Source: Oscheius sp. JU75 (lineage: Eukaryota > Nematoda > Chromadorea > Rhabditida > Rhabditidae). Taken from it: a stretch of 64,000 nucleotides of DNA. Positions 1-13,154 of the stretch are shown here, one piece after another. The notes beneath the pieces were generated by a model that did not search any database, was not told the DNA's origin, and saw only the letters and a list, made by a program, of their open reading frames with translations. The number at the start of each line of letters is the position of its first letter. The stretch's first letter is position 1. The stretch covers positions 868,001 to 932,000 of the forward strand of contig JASJZC010000007.1 in the NCBI GenBank assembly GCA_037178855.1. Reading direction: 5' to 3'. A program made the position numbers and the translations under genes.

Positions 1-723
1 TTTACCGTTTTCATGAAGAGGCTTGTGCAAACGGCAATAAAGACTAGGATTCCCCATGTACATCCTGAGAGTAGAAGGAGACGATCCCGACTAACTATAG
101 TATAGTAGTGAAGGGGGTACTGGATGTAAAGAAGCTTGTCCAGATTTAACCTAAATTGTGCTCGGTTATCCTCATGTTAACAGAAGAACACTTGTCACAG
201 ACCCTGCCTCTTTCAGCTTTCCCCTTTACCATTTTCGTGTTTGGTCAGCACATTTCGTCAATCTGCCTTATCTGCCTCTATACCATGTCCTGTCAGTTTG
301 TCCCTCTCAAGTTGTCTCCGCCGAAGCTACGAAAAAAGAAATCCCAGAAAGAGATAATAGCTGAACCCACCACACTAAATTCAGTGTACTGCACATTTGA
401 ACAGTCCAGATGATTACATAGTATGGATGGCAGAAGAAGTTCGGAAATAGACTGATGAATGGTCTGGTCAACATGTATATTGTGCACATTAGAAGGTCCG
501 CTACTGTCATGTTTATGACAATGATCTAAAAACGTGTTTGTACTATGTCAGCAGTTACCTGTCTCGGTTTGTCATCCGTGTCAATGTACTTGAACGCAAT
601 GAAGAGTACCAAAGCATTGAAAACTGCCCCGACAGACCCATTCACCATGTAGAATGCCGTATCATAGAAGGTGAACAAATCCACAGATGTATTAGTACCA
701 TTTGTAGCTGCTGTTCCGTTCAT
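1..723 (-). CDS. rhodopsin-class GPCR, partial (5' exons; continues left of window)
   Basis: Three phase-compatible exons can be read: 723-559, 525-371 and 150-1. The start at 723 gives a short extracellular N terminus with NGT/NTS glycosylation sites, then TM1 (about residues 25-45). Exon 2 holds TM2 (IIVINMTVADLLMC) and the start of TM3 after a conserved Cys (NFFCHPYY). Exon 3 continues TM3 as LNLVWLNLDKLLYIQYPLHY and reaches TM4 (CTWGILVFIAV). The usual DRY end of TM3 is replaced by a DKLLYIQYPLHY-like sequence, a form I recall from orphan nematode class A receptors. It is a plasma-membrane receptor of unknown ligand. The exon 1 donor is CAG|GTAACT and exon 2 ends G|GTGGGT. TM5-7 lie outside the window, so integrity cannot be judged. 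Confidence 0.8.
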
Positions 724-3700
724 GGCTCCTAAAAAGTGCTCGTTATTTTTGAAGGAGGCAAGTTCAAAGTCAAGAAACAAATTTGGGTCACTTGAGCGAG
801 TAGAACGCCTACGCGGTCACGAAGGTTAAAGGCAGAGACTAACTTTTGCAAAGAGGGAGCAATGGATTAGACATCTGGTTTCGACGGTAGGGAAGTCATT
901 AAAGTTCTGGAAGTAGTGGGAGAAAGAGGGTTCTTCGAAGCGGAAATGATAGTACAGTTAAACCTCGTTTTGTAAGTCTGGACATTTAACTATTCGAAGT
1001 TTTACTGGATACCATGCAAAACTTTTTAGATGGTACTTGATAGCACATATTAAGTGAAATGGGAGCTATGGTAGGAGTTCCAGTTTTTAACCATGATTTG
1101 GGTAAAATCTACAACGCTGATGTAATAAGATTAAACATTTAAATAAAACTTGGCAGACCTTAATGCTTGTAGAAAGAAAGGGAAAGGGCGTTCTCATTGC
1201 TTGTATACTTACAACGAAGCTCATCAGTGATGAAAATAGTCCATCGCGTACACACGATCCTGTGAATAGGTGGTATAATTTGAGCAGTCTGACAAACGTT
1301 GTCTGATGCGAATGACCTTTGCTTTTCTTGAAGAAAACAGGTTCGCAACAAAAATGATAACATCCGAACTTTTAAAACTTGAAAGCATGAAAAGCAACCA
1401 GTCTCATTGGAATTGAAGAACCCTCTAACAGATGGAACAAGCTGATCTTTGTACAAATTAAGTCCTACCAGTCTTAATTGGGCTTGAAAAGAAATCTAGG
1501 CCAATGTGTTCAACTAAAGAGTGAAAAAAAACTAGACTTATTTATATTAGAAGCAGTACATAATTTTTACTCTTATTAGATTTTGCCCCCTCGCGATTAA
1601 ATACTATTACCCGAGAATAAACATCATTTCCTTTCGTTTAAGCCAAAAATACCCAAGTGCCGTAAGAACTCGTCATGGAGCATCTGTTTTTAATCTGAGA
1701 CAAAAATCCGAATGTCTGGAGTTGGCCTCCGGTTGCCGACGAGAGCGGCAAGAAATTGGTCTCTTAAAAGCGGCGCCAGATTGCGTTCATTTGGTATTAG
1801 TCTAACGATGAGAAGTATCAGAGATTCCTCACATCTCACAAGTCTCGCGCGTTTCCAAAATATGAGTGCTCTTGAAAGATTAAGTTGGGAAGTGGAGGCA
1901 TCAGAAAGGAGAGATGAAGTTTAAATTTTCAGAGGTTGAGTTTGGTTAAGACACTTTTTCATGAACCTAGATGGAAAAATGTGCAGAGAACATTGTCAAC
2001 TAGGAAGTGAAGCCAAGATCTGGTTATTCCACTGCATGTGACTGACGCTGCTTCTTGTTTCGTCTGCATGTCACCTAACAGGAATGGAAAAATAATGACC
2101 TTGTTCTAAGGAAACGGATATTAATGAGAAGGCATTCGTTTCTCCTATTTGTCTTGTCTGAAAATCCGAACCTTTGTATCACAAAACGAAATTTTCTGAT
2201 TAAAAGGGCTTAAAAGCTTGACGTGGTGAAAACTCCCCAGTGTAAGATAAAGTAGTGTAGTGGCGAGATGTTTTTGATAGTCTTTGGGGGTGTTGTTGAC
2301 AATCATCCCGTCGACAATTTAGTTTCCAAACGTGCACACCACGAACGAATGGGATGGATGGACTCTCGTCGTCTCACTTCACGACATCACTGTTTGTGTA
2401 GAGGCTCCCAGTAGGAAAAAGAGGTCGAAAAACATAAACGCGAACCAAACTTCATGAGTTCGTAGAATTTGCGATGTAGATATGGAGGCGTAAGTCAAAA
2501 GAGGATCCCGTCACGGCCCGGAGCACATTCACTCTCTCCCTAACCCAGTCAATTCAATGTTTGGTCATGGCTGATGAACGGAAATGGGGTTATTATAGGC
2601 AAGGGAACATGGAGAACTTTTTTCAAGAGGACCACGTGAACATGCTCTAGCTCAGGACAGATAGGATATTTTGTTTGCTGGTAATTGGGTTAGTTGGTCG
2701 AGCGCTAAGAGGGTAAGTGCTTATCGCGTTCTTGGAACTTCTATGTCTAACACCTTGTACTTGTGTCACATGAGAAGTACACTAGCACAAAATTTTGAAA
2801 TTTTTCTACGATTGACCGTGCTCACTCGAAAGGAAGCAGTTGCTGAACTGCAAACAGAAGCTAAAACTTCTCTGTCACAAAAGCAGAAACTCAACTTACA
2901 ATGTATACATCTCTAAAGACTGCGGACCTACCGGAACCCAAATCCAAGACCATACAACTCAGAACACAGTGCCCAGGCCATCGAGCTTTAGGCCGTTCTG
3001 ACAGTTCTTCATTTTAAGGTAGCAGTGTTTTTACTAAAGAAGAAACCAGAAACGTTAATATTAGTCCTCAACAAAGCATTTTTAAACCTGGAACAAGAAC
3101 ATAAAGCATTGAGAGTAACAAAAAGGGAAAGACGCTCAAAGAATGACTTAGGTCTGAACACAGATGCTCGAAACCATCACAAACACTGCCGAGAGACAAG
3201 TTTAGCCAAAACGGTGGGCGTTTTGACCATCTGGCTGAGGAAACGCTCTTAGCAAACAACCTTTCGGCCTTCCACCTACAGAGTCACAAAAAAATGACGC
3301 ACATATGGTTGTCATCTCACTTTGGGGGCAGCCGAGAAAGAAATTGGACTCTACCGATAGAGCGCTCGGAATATTTGATAGCTCGTTCAAGTTTAGAAGC
3401 ATTGATGGCTGTCATAAAAGTCGGAAGTGTGCTCCGTTGAGATGCGACATGTGGAATCAGTTAGTGCAACAGGGCTGTGTTTTAGAGGGGAGGTCAAGAA
3501 ACCGGAAAAGAGTTTACTGCACAGTGTCATCCGGGGAAAAATGTAGGTGGACTGGAAATAAGACTATTAGGAGTGAAAAGAGGCCTTCTTATAGGGAGCG
3601 GAAGTGGCCAAGCTATTTGCTCAGTCCATCTAATTGAGACCCCCATAATATATTAAGGGCAGCCTAAAGCTGGCCTCCAAGAGTTTGCGGTTCGGGCAAG

Positions 3701-6700
3701 ATGTGTCATACTCCGCGAAGTTTGAAACAACGTCAAGTTATACATGGCCTTTCTAGTTTTGTTCAATCATTTAGGCTGAGAAACAGAGGTATTTCTGTTG
3801 GCAATAATATTGTAGAACGAAATATTGTTAAGGATTGTCTTGGCCTATTCTAAGTTATATTGCTCATTTGTACTACAGACTTCATTACAGCTTTTGCTGC
3901 ACTGTCAATTACAAAACACCTTGCTTTTACTTTTACAAAAGTCTTGGCACACCCACAATCTTCATTTTAAGGCAAATTTGACAACAAAAAGACTAAAGTG
4001 TCTGTTGAGCTGTGTTGCTAATACGAAAATATTCTGTTATTTTTCCTGTAGAAGCAGTTTTACCTATTTCCCTCATAGAGCTATGATCACATCACAACAC
4101 TTATGCATTGTGATGCCATTGTTTTCAATTACAATAATTGTTTGCAGGTAAAGAGGAGAGGGAGTAAAAACACGTGAGATGGCCGAAAATACATGTGAAT
4201 ATTTAACAGGGGTCAGGGTACACACTGCTTGTCAGTTTGAGACAAGTTTTATTGAGAGCGTATCACTCTTGATGGCTCGTGAAAACAACGAAAGGGAGAA
4301 CGACTTGAAGTGTGAAAGCTCACGCAAACACTTCCGTACCACGTGTAAATTTCATTTTCTATGAGACTTGAACAGAAACAATTGTAGACAAAACACATAA
4401 GTTTACAGTTCTTGGAACCAAAAATCTTGTTGCTTCAAAGATCACAAACTGTAGAAGCAGGCGAAACTACGGCAAAATGAAATGTGCATGAGACGATAAA
4501 GCAGAAACTCAGAAAGTAAAAGTAAAATCCGAAGTGTTTTTCAGCCTTGTTCTTAGTTTTTAAACATGGCATCAGTATAAGAGGAGAAGTCTCTCAGAAG
4601 CACCTGCATACCCAGACTGGTTGCATTTCGATATGCCGGCTCTCTCTCTCACTGTTTGTTCAATTTGAGCCAGAGTGTTCGAAATGAGAGCCAATATTGT
4701 AGGACCAAATGGGGTCTTGTACCTATAATTGTCTCGCAGGACATTTGGGAGCTTAGACAAACAGAAGATTCATTGCAATCGAGAAGCCTAGGAAAAGGAA
4801 CGGAACAAAGCTGATTTTAACCCTCTGACTCCATATTCTACTTATAAAATGAAGTTTTGTTTATCCAGTGCTTCTGCTCAAAAAAAGCAAGGGAGCAAAG
4901 CCAAAATTTGGAAAGCATCTGGGAAATTGTTCAAATATGAAACAGCTTTGGGCGCCCAATGAACCTCGATTTGCTCTCGCAATTTATACAGTAACTGGGG
5001 GACATATATATGGTGCTTGAAACAGTTTTTAAAGTTACGAAAGAGCAAGGAAAACTAGAAGCTTCGTTTGTTCCAGTAGCAAATGATTGGAACAGCCATC
5101 ATGTCTCTGCCAGAGATCTTGGGTCAAATCAACGTTGAAGCAGTCCGGAAACGACGAAGCATATGCTCCTAGATGAGAGACTTCTAATTGTAGTTTATTA
5201 TCTTGGGTGCGCGTAAAGAAGAAACTTAGAGACGAGGTCTTGGCCCCTCACCACGCAGATATCCGGCTACTGGATCAAAAGGCTCGAAAGCCTTTCACCC
5301 TTCCTAGGAGAGCGCAATTCCCACCCAAATTTGATCGTCAATGTCCGCTTCATTTGAACAATTCAAATCGAGAGACCTATGTCTTTTTTCTGCCCTGTCC
5401 AAAAATGTAATCCAAGCCATTTAAGACCAATTAATGGCGATTATAATAAGATCGAATTTCGACTGGAGAGGAATGTCCTTATTCTATAAATAACAGCAGT
5501 GTGTTGATCTTTGAGCAAACTGACTGGCTGGTAGGGCAGAGAGAAAAACCAGAACAGATGTCCTGAACTAAAGAGAGAGAGAGGGTGAGACGAGAGCCCG
5601 AAAAATTCCGCAAAATGCATTAAACGGTTAAGTGATTGGCTTCACGTGCAGCCAGGCGCAGGAGTTTTTGCAGCATTTTTGGAAAAGTGGAAAATCTTGT
5701 AAGTGGAAACTAGTCTAATTGTAAACACATCAAAAGAAAAGCTTGTGCATTTCCATAGTTAAATATCAAGACAGGTAAAATGAGAAAGACTTACTAGTCG
5801 CATGAAAGTTCTCGGGTATAGCTTTAAGGACTGGAATAGATTGGCTATATACCGGCGACAAAAGGTAAAAACCCAAATTTCCTCATATTAAAAGAACTGT
5901 TACATATTCAAAATGTCTCTTAAGAAAGTGCAGAAATATACCGCAGCAAATAACCGTTTTCCGTCGACGAGATCTGTGAGCATTCTCAGGCAAGAAGAAA
6001 AATTGAGGGCAAAAAGTGAAGTGTTAACGGTGATCTTAAAAACCTTTTATGTCACCATGAATTTAAACATTATCCTATGGATATATACAAGAAGCCGAGT
6101 TTCCAGAAAAACTTGTAAAATAATGGTCACAACAAAAAGTTATCAAAGGCTCAAGGTGTTCTCAGGTGAGACAATGATGCCAGTCTTGTGTAACACGAAA
6201 TTAGGGAGATAAGATGCAGTTGACAACTAGAACCAGAAAAACTTCCTTCAAATCCTTCAACGTACGTAATCAGAAAACTTTTCAGATGTTCGCGACCCGA
6301 CGGTCACACAACCTTCTCAGTTTCCGCTTGGACTCTGATTTTCTTAGTGTTTACTAAGAGCGAATTAATTGACGCCTCCCTGTTTCAAAAGGACAAAAAG
6401 GCAACATATAATCCCAGTTGTCTCGTTGATGAAGAAATGCCTCTCACAGATCAAATTGGCCTCTGGAGACCTGGTGTTTCACCTAGAGATCCTTAACATA
6501 GATGCCCATTGAAGAGAGAGAGAGGGAGAATGTTGGATTCTTCTGACAAGATTTGTTGATAATTGGAGGAAGGTGGATGCTTGGCACTCAATGGAATCCA
6601 TGCCAGATAACCCAAATAAGCTAATAGTTGAAGCTTTGAGGAAAAGCGTTACATCGGGATAGACAACGAATACTGCAATAGAACTGCTTGAAACCTAAAT

Positions 6701-7020
6701 TTTCTTATAAAGCTGACTGCCGGTCTCTGTCTCATTCTATTTTACTCATCTACAAGGCAACCAAATCTGTAATTGTCCCCTAGTTTTAGTTTTCGTCCAT
6801 TGCTGTTCTTGTATCCAAAATGGGAGGCATTAATACCAGCATTCCTACCCACAATGACCTCTGTAATGCGCCTATGATCTCACGATAAAAGCGTTCGTAT
6901 CATTTTCGCTGCATTAATTAGTTTGACATAGAAGTACGGAAATAGCTAGTGCAGATAGTTTATTGACAGCAGTCTTGTATAGCCGTTTTTTTTTTACGGA
7001 TGTTGCACAAATGCTGGCTA
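724..7020. other. gene-poor stretch upstream of the GPCR
   Basis: About 6.3 kb with no frame I trust as coding. Open frames here are short (60-110 codons), lack a run of recognisable motifs and are not bounded by good splice sites. Part of it must hold the GPCR promoter. GA-rich simple runs occur near 5575-5590 and 6512-6525. No RNA gene was recognised. Confidence 0.5.
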
Positions 7021-7489
7021 TCATACCAAGGTCACTTCTACACTCAGAGCCGTTATAATTTGAAACTGGACCGTTGTTTTCAGCTGTTGTGTACTCAGTA
7101 ATTCACAAAAACCGGTAGTTTCTTCGTTTAAAACTTGTGTACCACTATTTAAACATGCTACGTTTCTTTTCCCATTATCAAACTTTATTTGAAAAATCTT
7201 AAGCAACTGGACGATAGTGTTTGAAAAGGATTGTAGCGTGGACAATCTTCCACTCGTCGAATTCTTATAGAACTGGAACTCGGCGGAAATGCAAGCATTG
7301 TCCATGTTTGTCCAACTGACATTGTGAACTTTAATGTGAAGATCTTTCCTGTTTTCATCAAAAGCTTCAGAAGAAGTCGGAGCTCTATAGAGGATGCTAA
7401 AGAGATTGGAGTCTAACCGTCTTTCTCCATTGAAGTAGATATTGTCGTAGCCAACAAAGCCATCTGGAGCGAATGCCGTGAAAATAAAT
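7021..7489 (-). CDS. orphan exon-like open frame, possible extracellular protein fragment
   Basis: One frame stays open for about 155 codons on the minus strand, longer than expected by chance here. It contains DGFVGYDNIYFNGERRLD, then SILYRAP, an NVSW glycosylation site and CISAEFQFYKNSTSG. The start near 7489 is uncertain because the upstream edge has no clear acceptor, and no partner exons were found on either side. It could be an exon of an unrecognised secreted or surface protein, or a relic. I see no family signature. The stop is at 7021-7023. Confidence 0.3.
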
Positions 7490-8580
7490 TACCGAGTCTG
7501 CTGTCGAGATAAGATTCAAGCCTAGCTATCTATCAAAAAGTGAACAAAGATATCAGCTTATTTGATTCATTGAACATCATGAGTTTTGTCACGAATTTAC
7601 CCATATTGACCTATTTATGAAAAATGTGTGTCTAAGGTATTCCAAGGAAAGCTTCATCATATTTGTCTACCGCCAGAGCACAACGATTTGTGTCTTTCTG
7701 GCTTCTGTGCCTGCTTGGTGATGTGATGCCTAGCGGTTGAGTCATTAGTTTGGTCACAGCTTTCGAAATTCGAGGGCACTTCCGTCATTGCAAGAAACCC
7801 TAAGTAACTGCTGGCCTGTAATTTCCAATCTCCAGAACAGCATCAATAATTGCGACTCCTCTTTTTTGACAGAAATGCCACCGTGACAGCTCGTTACCTA
7901 GGAACCGTCTCTAGTATAAATATCACTCAAACATATAGTGAGAAGACACCTGCTCCAAACAAGAGTACGTTCTTCAGCTTTCTTATATTTTTTTCAGTTT
8001 TTTTTTCGTTTTTCAGAATCTGCAATGGTTCTTCGCTGGGTCTTGAAGGGACTACGTGCCGTGTTAGCACTAATAACTGTTTCCGGAATGTCACACCTTT
8101 TTTTTGAAGTTTACACGACCGGAACTGGGTGGGAGATCTTAAAGATGTGTGCCCAAACAGTTTCGTTTAGACATTGAGCTCATTTTTTTTCTGATACTAT
8201 TCATGAAATCTATATCGAGCGTTTTATTAACTTTGCTGAATCATCTGAATCGCATCGTTTCACTTTATTAGAATAGTGCATGTTTCGAGCTCGCCATCGA
8301 ACTCAGAGCCCCTGAAAACCAGTATGTAGAAACTGCAATGCATTCGCATGGTCTAATTACCAGCCCTCAGCGTCTTTTGTCCAAGATACTTCAGTCTTGA
8401 ATGATAGATTCCAATAGAGTGTAGAGAATTGCTCGTTTAGCTACCATACACTGAGCCTGATAAAGTCTGTATATTTTGGAAGGTGAGTTAGTTTGCTGCG
8501 TTCGCAGAAGAAAGTCGCTTCCTTCCGCGTCTCTAATTGAAGACAGTAGACTACTCTCGCCCATCAGTAGCCTGGACAAC
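7490..8580. other. stretch without a firm gene; possible tiny signal-peptide frame
   Basis: A TTTTTCAG acceptor near 8020 is followed by an ATG at about 8025 (+) and a 50-codon frame. Its first 20 residues (MVLRWVLKGLRAVLALITVS) look like a signal peptide or membrane anchor. No downstream exon could be joined. Nothing else here is supported. Confidence 0.2.
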
Positions 8581-8589
8581 CTGGTGGCG

Positions 8590-8881
8590 CTACATGTCCG
8601 AATTGCTCCGTCTAAGGATCGGATCGCTGAATTGCCGAACGCTACGAACAGACGCCCGTCTTGCTGAGCTGAACGATGCTCTACACGACGTCGACTTTGA
8701 TGTGATTGCTCTAAGCGAGGTCAAAAGAAGAGGACGAGGAAGCCAAATCGTGCAATCGACAGGACATCTGCTGCTACATGACTGTCAGACCGCATTCATC
8801 GTGAACAGAAGATGGTCTTCATGCGACGATTTTGCAACAAGATGTGGCGAGAACTGGGTACAGATGGCTAAGGTGGCCTAA
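8590..8881 (+). mobile_element. LINE (RTE-like) endonuclease-domain fragment
   Basis: The plus frame reads a start typical of the apurinic-like endonuclease of non-LTR retrotransposons: GSLNCRTLRTDARLAELNDA, then DVIALSEVKRRGRGS, then FIVNRRWSS. The Asn of the NCRTL motif and the Glu of SEV correspond to conserved residues of the exonuclease/endonuclease/phosphatase fold. The frame stops after about 95 residues, where telomere-like repeats begin. No downstream endonuclease motifs and no reverse transcriptase are present, so this is a truncated, inactive fragment. RTE is the closest family by recall; another LINE clade is possible. Confidence 0.75.
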
Positions 8882-8905
8882 GCCTAAGCCTAAGTAAGCC
8901 TAACT
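8872..8905 (-). repeat. interstitial telomere repeats (TTAGGC)n
   Basis: Three perfect GCCTAA units in a row, a GTAA interruption and one more GCCTAA, directly after the LINE endonuclease fragment. TTAGGC (here on the minus strand) is the nematode telomere unit. The array is short, so it is an interstitial trace and not a chromosome end. Confidence 0.8.
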
Positions 8906-9757
8906 TCAGACAGCAAAATGCGACATATCGAAATGGTATGATAATCGTAAATAAATAAATAAAAATTTTGGAAGTTTATCCTCAGACTCTGACGATACTT
9001 TGAGCTCTTCTCCTCTGCCTCCGAGTTTGCCGTTTTCTACCAACCATAAACAGCTGTTTGATAGTGATTCGCTCCGATCTTCCAACGGACAGAGTCCAGA
9101 CAAAAGCGAATGGGTTAGAGTCGCAGAGCGTAATCAAGCCACAGCCAGCGCCCTCACTATCCATTATTGAATACCAATTTCGTTTTTGATGTATCTGTTT
9201 TAATAGGAAAAGTAATTTTTTGTTAACTTATTCGTTTCTAACAGTTCCTGTGTAGAATCGAGGCTCTCTTCTGTTATACCTTCTCTGCCAGATAACCATT
9301 ACGAACAGTTTTATCTAACAGACTCTGGCGGAAAAGCACGATTTTGTGATAAAACAAGCATAGTCTGTGAACATGTGCTTCAGTGACATCACAGCTGGTC
9401 CATCTTTCTTGCTGTTTTTCTGCCGTCGGAAACGAGAGACAGCTAGCGACGGTTTATCGATTTTGCCTCAACGCCGGCCCTCTGACCGCAGCCTTTGTTT
9501 CTGTTCAAACTATTAAGTCTTAATTGATATAGATTGTCGTAAATTTCCAATTGTTTTGCTTTCATAATATTTGGTCCTGAAGAAATATTTATACTCAAAG
9601 GCTGACTGTAATCCTCTGGGACGGTCTGAACAAATTGAGCCGTTTTGTCTTTGACGATCCTCATACGTCAAAACGTCGTTCCAGAAGTCAATGCGAAGTC
9701 CAATCCGTCTGTCACTGCTTTAAACTTTCCTTTGCCGATCAAATCAAAATATTTTCA
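8906..9757. other. intergenic, upstream of the F-box gene
   Basis: No coding frame supported. It must contain the promoter of the F-box gene. The segment ends in ATTTTCAG one base before the start codon, which looks like a spliced-leader acceptor. Confidence 0.5.
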
Positions 9758-9759
9758 GG

Positions 9760-12634
9760 ATGAACAATAATGAAGAGAGAATGGAAGTGGACGAGGATGA
9801 GGATCCTCCTATTCTAGCAGCAGAGCCTCCACAAGAACCGGCTATAGAATTGGAGAGACCAGAGAGAGGCCAGGTCAGAACTAGAGACAGAGTCCGTACT
9901 CGCCAGCAGAGGAACAATGGAGTTCCTCCTCGTGTTTCCCATCAGCTTTTTGAAGACGAAGACGAAATCAGAGAATTCACCGAAGAAGACTATGCCCTTT
10001 ACGCCACGCCGAGTCATTCGATGATGCGACGCCGGATCCGAACTCCTGACAGGCTAAGACGACTTATTGATCAGGAGAGAGAGGAACTTTTAAATCTGGC
10101 TGATATGTTGGAAGATGAAGTCATAGGTCAGGCTGGAGACCGAATGGACGATGAAGATCTGCCAGGAGGCAGCAATGAAGCAGAGCCCAGAAAGAAGAGA
10201 ACCCGCGAGGAGATCAAGGAAGTTGGTATTTTAATATTTATTTATTGCTGAAAGGCAAAAAAAGGCTTTGAAATGAAAAGTAAAACTAATAATTTGATTG
10301 CGATAATCACAGTTTTCGAAAAAATCATACATTCAATACACCGCGCAGTGTCTGTCTCTCTGCTTGTTGACTTTTAGCAAAAGTTGATGTACTGCGCTCT
10401 TTCGATCCGAGCAACCTGGATTCGACATTCATGTAAGAAAAATAGCGCTGAATTTTAGCAATGTTTCTCTAGGCAACGAGTTTTCAATTTCAGGAAGACT
10501 GCATGGATATCTTCGAAGAGCTGGACTACGAAACCATCCGCAACGCTGTGGATAAGGTGCTCTCATTTAATGTCTTTTCACACCCTTTTTTCTATTTTCA
10601 GTGTAGTTATCGCGACAGGGTCCGACTGAATATGACGTGTAAAGCTTTCGACCATCTCTTCAAAATTGAGAAAACGTGGAGATCTGTCAAAGCTCGCGGA
10701 GTCTTGTTCAAGGACGTATGGTTTTTTTCTGCTTCTCACATGAAGTTCTTTTGAGGGTGTCATCGAGGTGATGGTGACTCCATTCAAAAGAGTTCGGGCG
10801 CTTGAAGACGTGACAGCTTCCCGGTACCAGGTCGTCGCCCCTTACATCTGCTTGACTGTGAGTTTTTCAACTAATTTTCTCGTACAGACTGTCAAATGCA
10901 AACTTTTGCTAGAACGAGATTGGGTGAATACAACATAAACAAAAAGTGAACTCGATCGAAAACAGTAGCAGAACTTTGCGTAGTACAGTTAAAAAATAGA
11001 AGATGCTTTGCAGGGAGACCTAGACCAGCCCACTGTCGAGACGATCGCCGCAGCCCTCAAGAAGAACAGCGCCAAGATTGACAAAATTGTTATCAACCCA
11101 GTTAGCTGGGGAACTGGAACCTCAAACTTTGACCTCGCTCCGGAAGTCATCACAAGGTTGGCCGAGGTAGTTCTAATTGATTTATTTGAAGCTTGTTTTT
11201 TTCAGTCTTGTAAAGCCACAAAGCTCCACATTTGCACTAACACCACGACCAACGTGGAGCTGTTAACCAGCCGTCGTCAGGCGAAGATTGTAAATTTGTT
11301 CTAACTGATTTTTCAAGTTGCTTCTTTTAGCTAAAACACTTGATCCTGGGAACCAGTCTCTCCATCAATCAATGGCAGCTCGAGAAGCAGCAGTTTCATA
11401 CGTTGGTTGCCAAGCATCGCGACAATCTTGATCCCAAGTGCGTGATTCCCCTGATCAAGGTTGGTTTTTACAAAAAAAATGACGGCACAGAGAGTTTCGA
11501 GACTATCAGAGGCACTTAATACTAGGTAGAATAGCATGGTTGAAATCGAGCACTAGATCGACACAGTGTGACAACGACAATATCGACTTTTCAGGAATGG
11601 GTCGAGGAAAAGAGAATCATCAAGTTCCTCCAACTCGGTCTAGCTGATCCGGCTGTCGATCCTACTGAAGCTCTCCGTATCATAGGACTAGATGTGGACA
11701 TTCCTGGAGATCCTCTCTGGACTCGCTACTACCACAAGACTACTGTAAACCAGTTTCTCCCGGTTAAATGGTCTCAACCCAACACCGCCAACCAGGGCTG
11801 GCTGTTCTACAACGAAAAAGCTACCGATCCGGACCAGACGATCCTTCTCGCTTTTTTCATTGGCCAGAAGATCACCATCGGATCGGTCGAGGGGCTGAAG
11901 GCCAACGAGAAGCTCCTTCCCCAGGAGATCCTTGATCAAGTTAGACCGAGGAACTTCGACACCGAGGACTTCCATGCAGACATCACCGAGAGACTGCATG
12001 CCGCTTCACGAACCAACATGATCGGGTAAGAATTGTTTCACCGGCAGAAGCGCTGCCAGCTCTGCCATGAAATTTGAAAGTCGCATATCGAAATATATCC
12101 TGCTGCACATTGAAAACTCGTGCGCTATTTTCTACCTTCGAATTAGTCTATACATTTTACATCGCACTTGAACCATTTTTCAAACAAAACAATCTTTTTG
12201 CAGAATGATTAGAGAGCATCGTATGTATTGGCTCGGCTACAGAGACATATTTCCGGAGCACCCTCGTGCAAGTGAGTTTTTTCTTTTTGCTTTGTTCTCT
12301 AAGGCAAACGAATTCTATTCTGTGATGAGCCTTGACTATAAGAGAACACTTATTATCCTTTACCTCCGTAGTTTCGAAGAGTTAAGGTTCTAACAGTCTA
12401 TTTGTAGGAGCCCCGCCATCGGGACAATCAAATCAGCCCGCGCCTTCACGTCCACGCCTCCCAGTAGAAGTACCTGAACAGGGAACTATGAGAGGCAACG
12501 AAGCTTCAAGTTCAAATCAGCTAGTTACGAATGCCCCTGCCATCAACCTGCTAGTCGATGGCGACAACCAGATTATTGATGATCTTTTGTACGGCGGCAC
12601 ACCTCGCTCTCCCTTACTGTATAGATCCCCTTAA
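9760..12634 (+). CDS. F-box protein with acidic N terminus, about 600 aa
   Basis: The ATG sits one base after a TTTTCAG acceptor, fitting trans-splicing. Exon 1 (9760-10221) encodes a charged N terminus (EVDEDEDPP; RTRDRVRTRQQR). Exons 2 and 3 (10494-10556 and from 10602) give an F-box: DIFEELDYETIRNAVDKCSY, then RDRVRLNMTCKAFDHLF and TWRSVKA. Later exons (about 10755-10858, 11014-11165, 11206-11290, 11332-11459, 11595-12025, 12203-12270, from 12408) form an unassigned C-terminal domain. F-box proteins are the substrate-choosing parts of SCF ubiquitin ligases; the target is unknown. The fourth exon appears to use a weaker TTTTGAG acceptor. The stop is at 12632-12634, after a Ser/Pro-rich tail. 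Confidence 0.75.
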
Positions 12635-13106
12635 GCAAGCAAAGCGAAAAACAAAACACAATGCTTTGGTATGAGCTGTCGTCTTATTTTCCTGTAGATA
12701 CTTTTAACTTCCTTACACAAGGTTAGGTGTGAAAGTATTCCTCTAACCAAAAAATGAAAACCCCAAGAAGTAATTCATCGTTTATGCTCCTGCACAGCCT
12801 TCTTGCCTAGATTTCTTTCCTAGAGTTTCTGCTTATAATTTTTACCCCCATGTTCTTTTTCTATTGGGGGTCGCAAAAAATTTTTTTTTTGAATGTTATT
12901 TCTGCAAATGAAGAATCTATCTCTCCTCAAAATTAAACCATAGATTGGCTGTCATTTTGCGTTCAGATTCATTGAACGTAAGAACACTAGGTTTTCAAGA
13001 AGGGTAGTACTATAACTTCTTGTTTTTCCTGCTTGTTTCGGTAATTAGTGTTCAGTGCTCCAGAACAGAAGTAGAAAGTTTAGGGATCTTTTTGCCAAAC
13101 GGTTTA
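12635..13106. other. spacer between F-box gene and acidic gene
   Basis: AT-rich 3' UTR or spacer of about 470 bp with T runs near 12880. No coding frame. It ends in a TTTTTTTAG acceptor just before the next gene. Confidence 0.5.
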
Positions 13107-13154
13107 TAACCAATGCTTTTTTTAGTGAATTTCCGTGAGCGTCGAGCAGAGTTC

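Noticed and set aside
3305-3637. 110-codon plus frame
   Set aside because: Composition is unlike the genes in the window, with no motif, splice sites or neighbours; likely chance.
8537-8881. LINE fragment as a host endonuclease gene
   Set aside because: The sequence has the NCRTL and SEV form of retrotransposon endonucleases and stops after about 95 residues.
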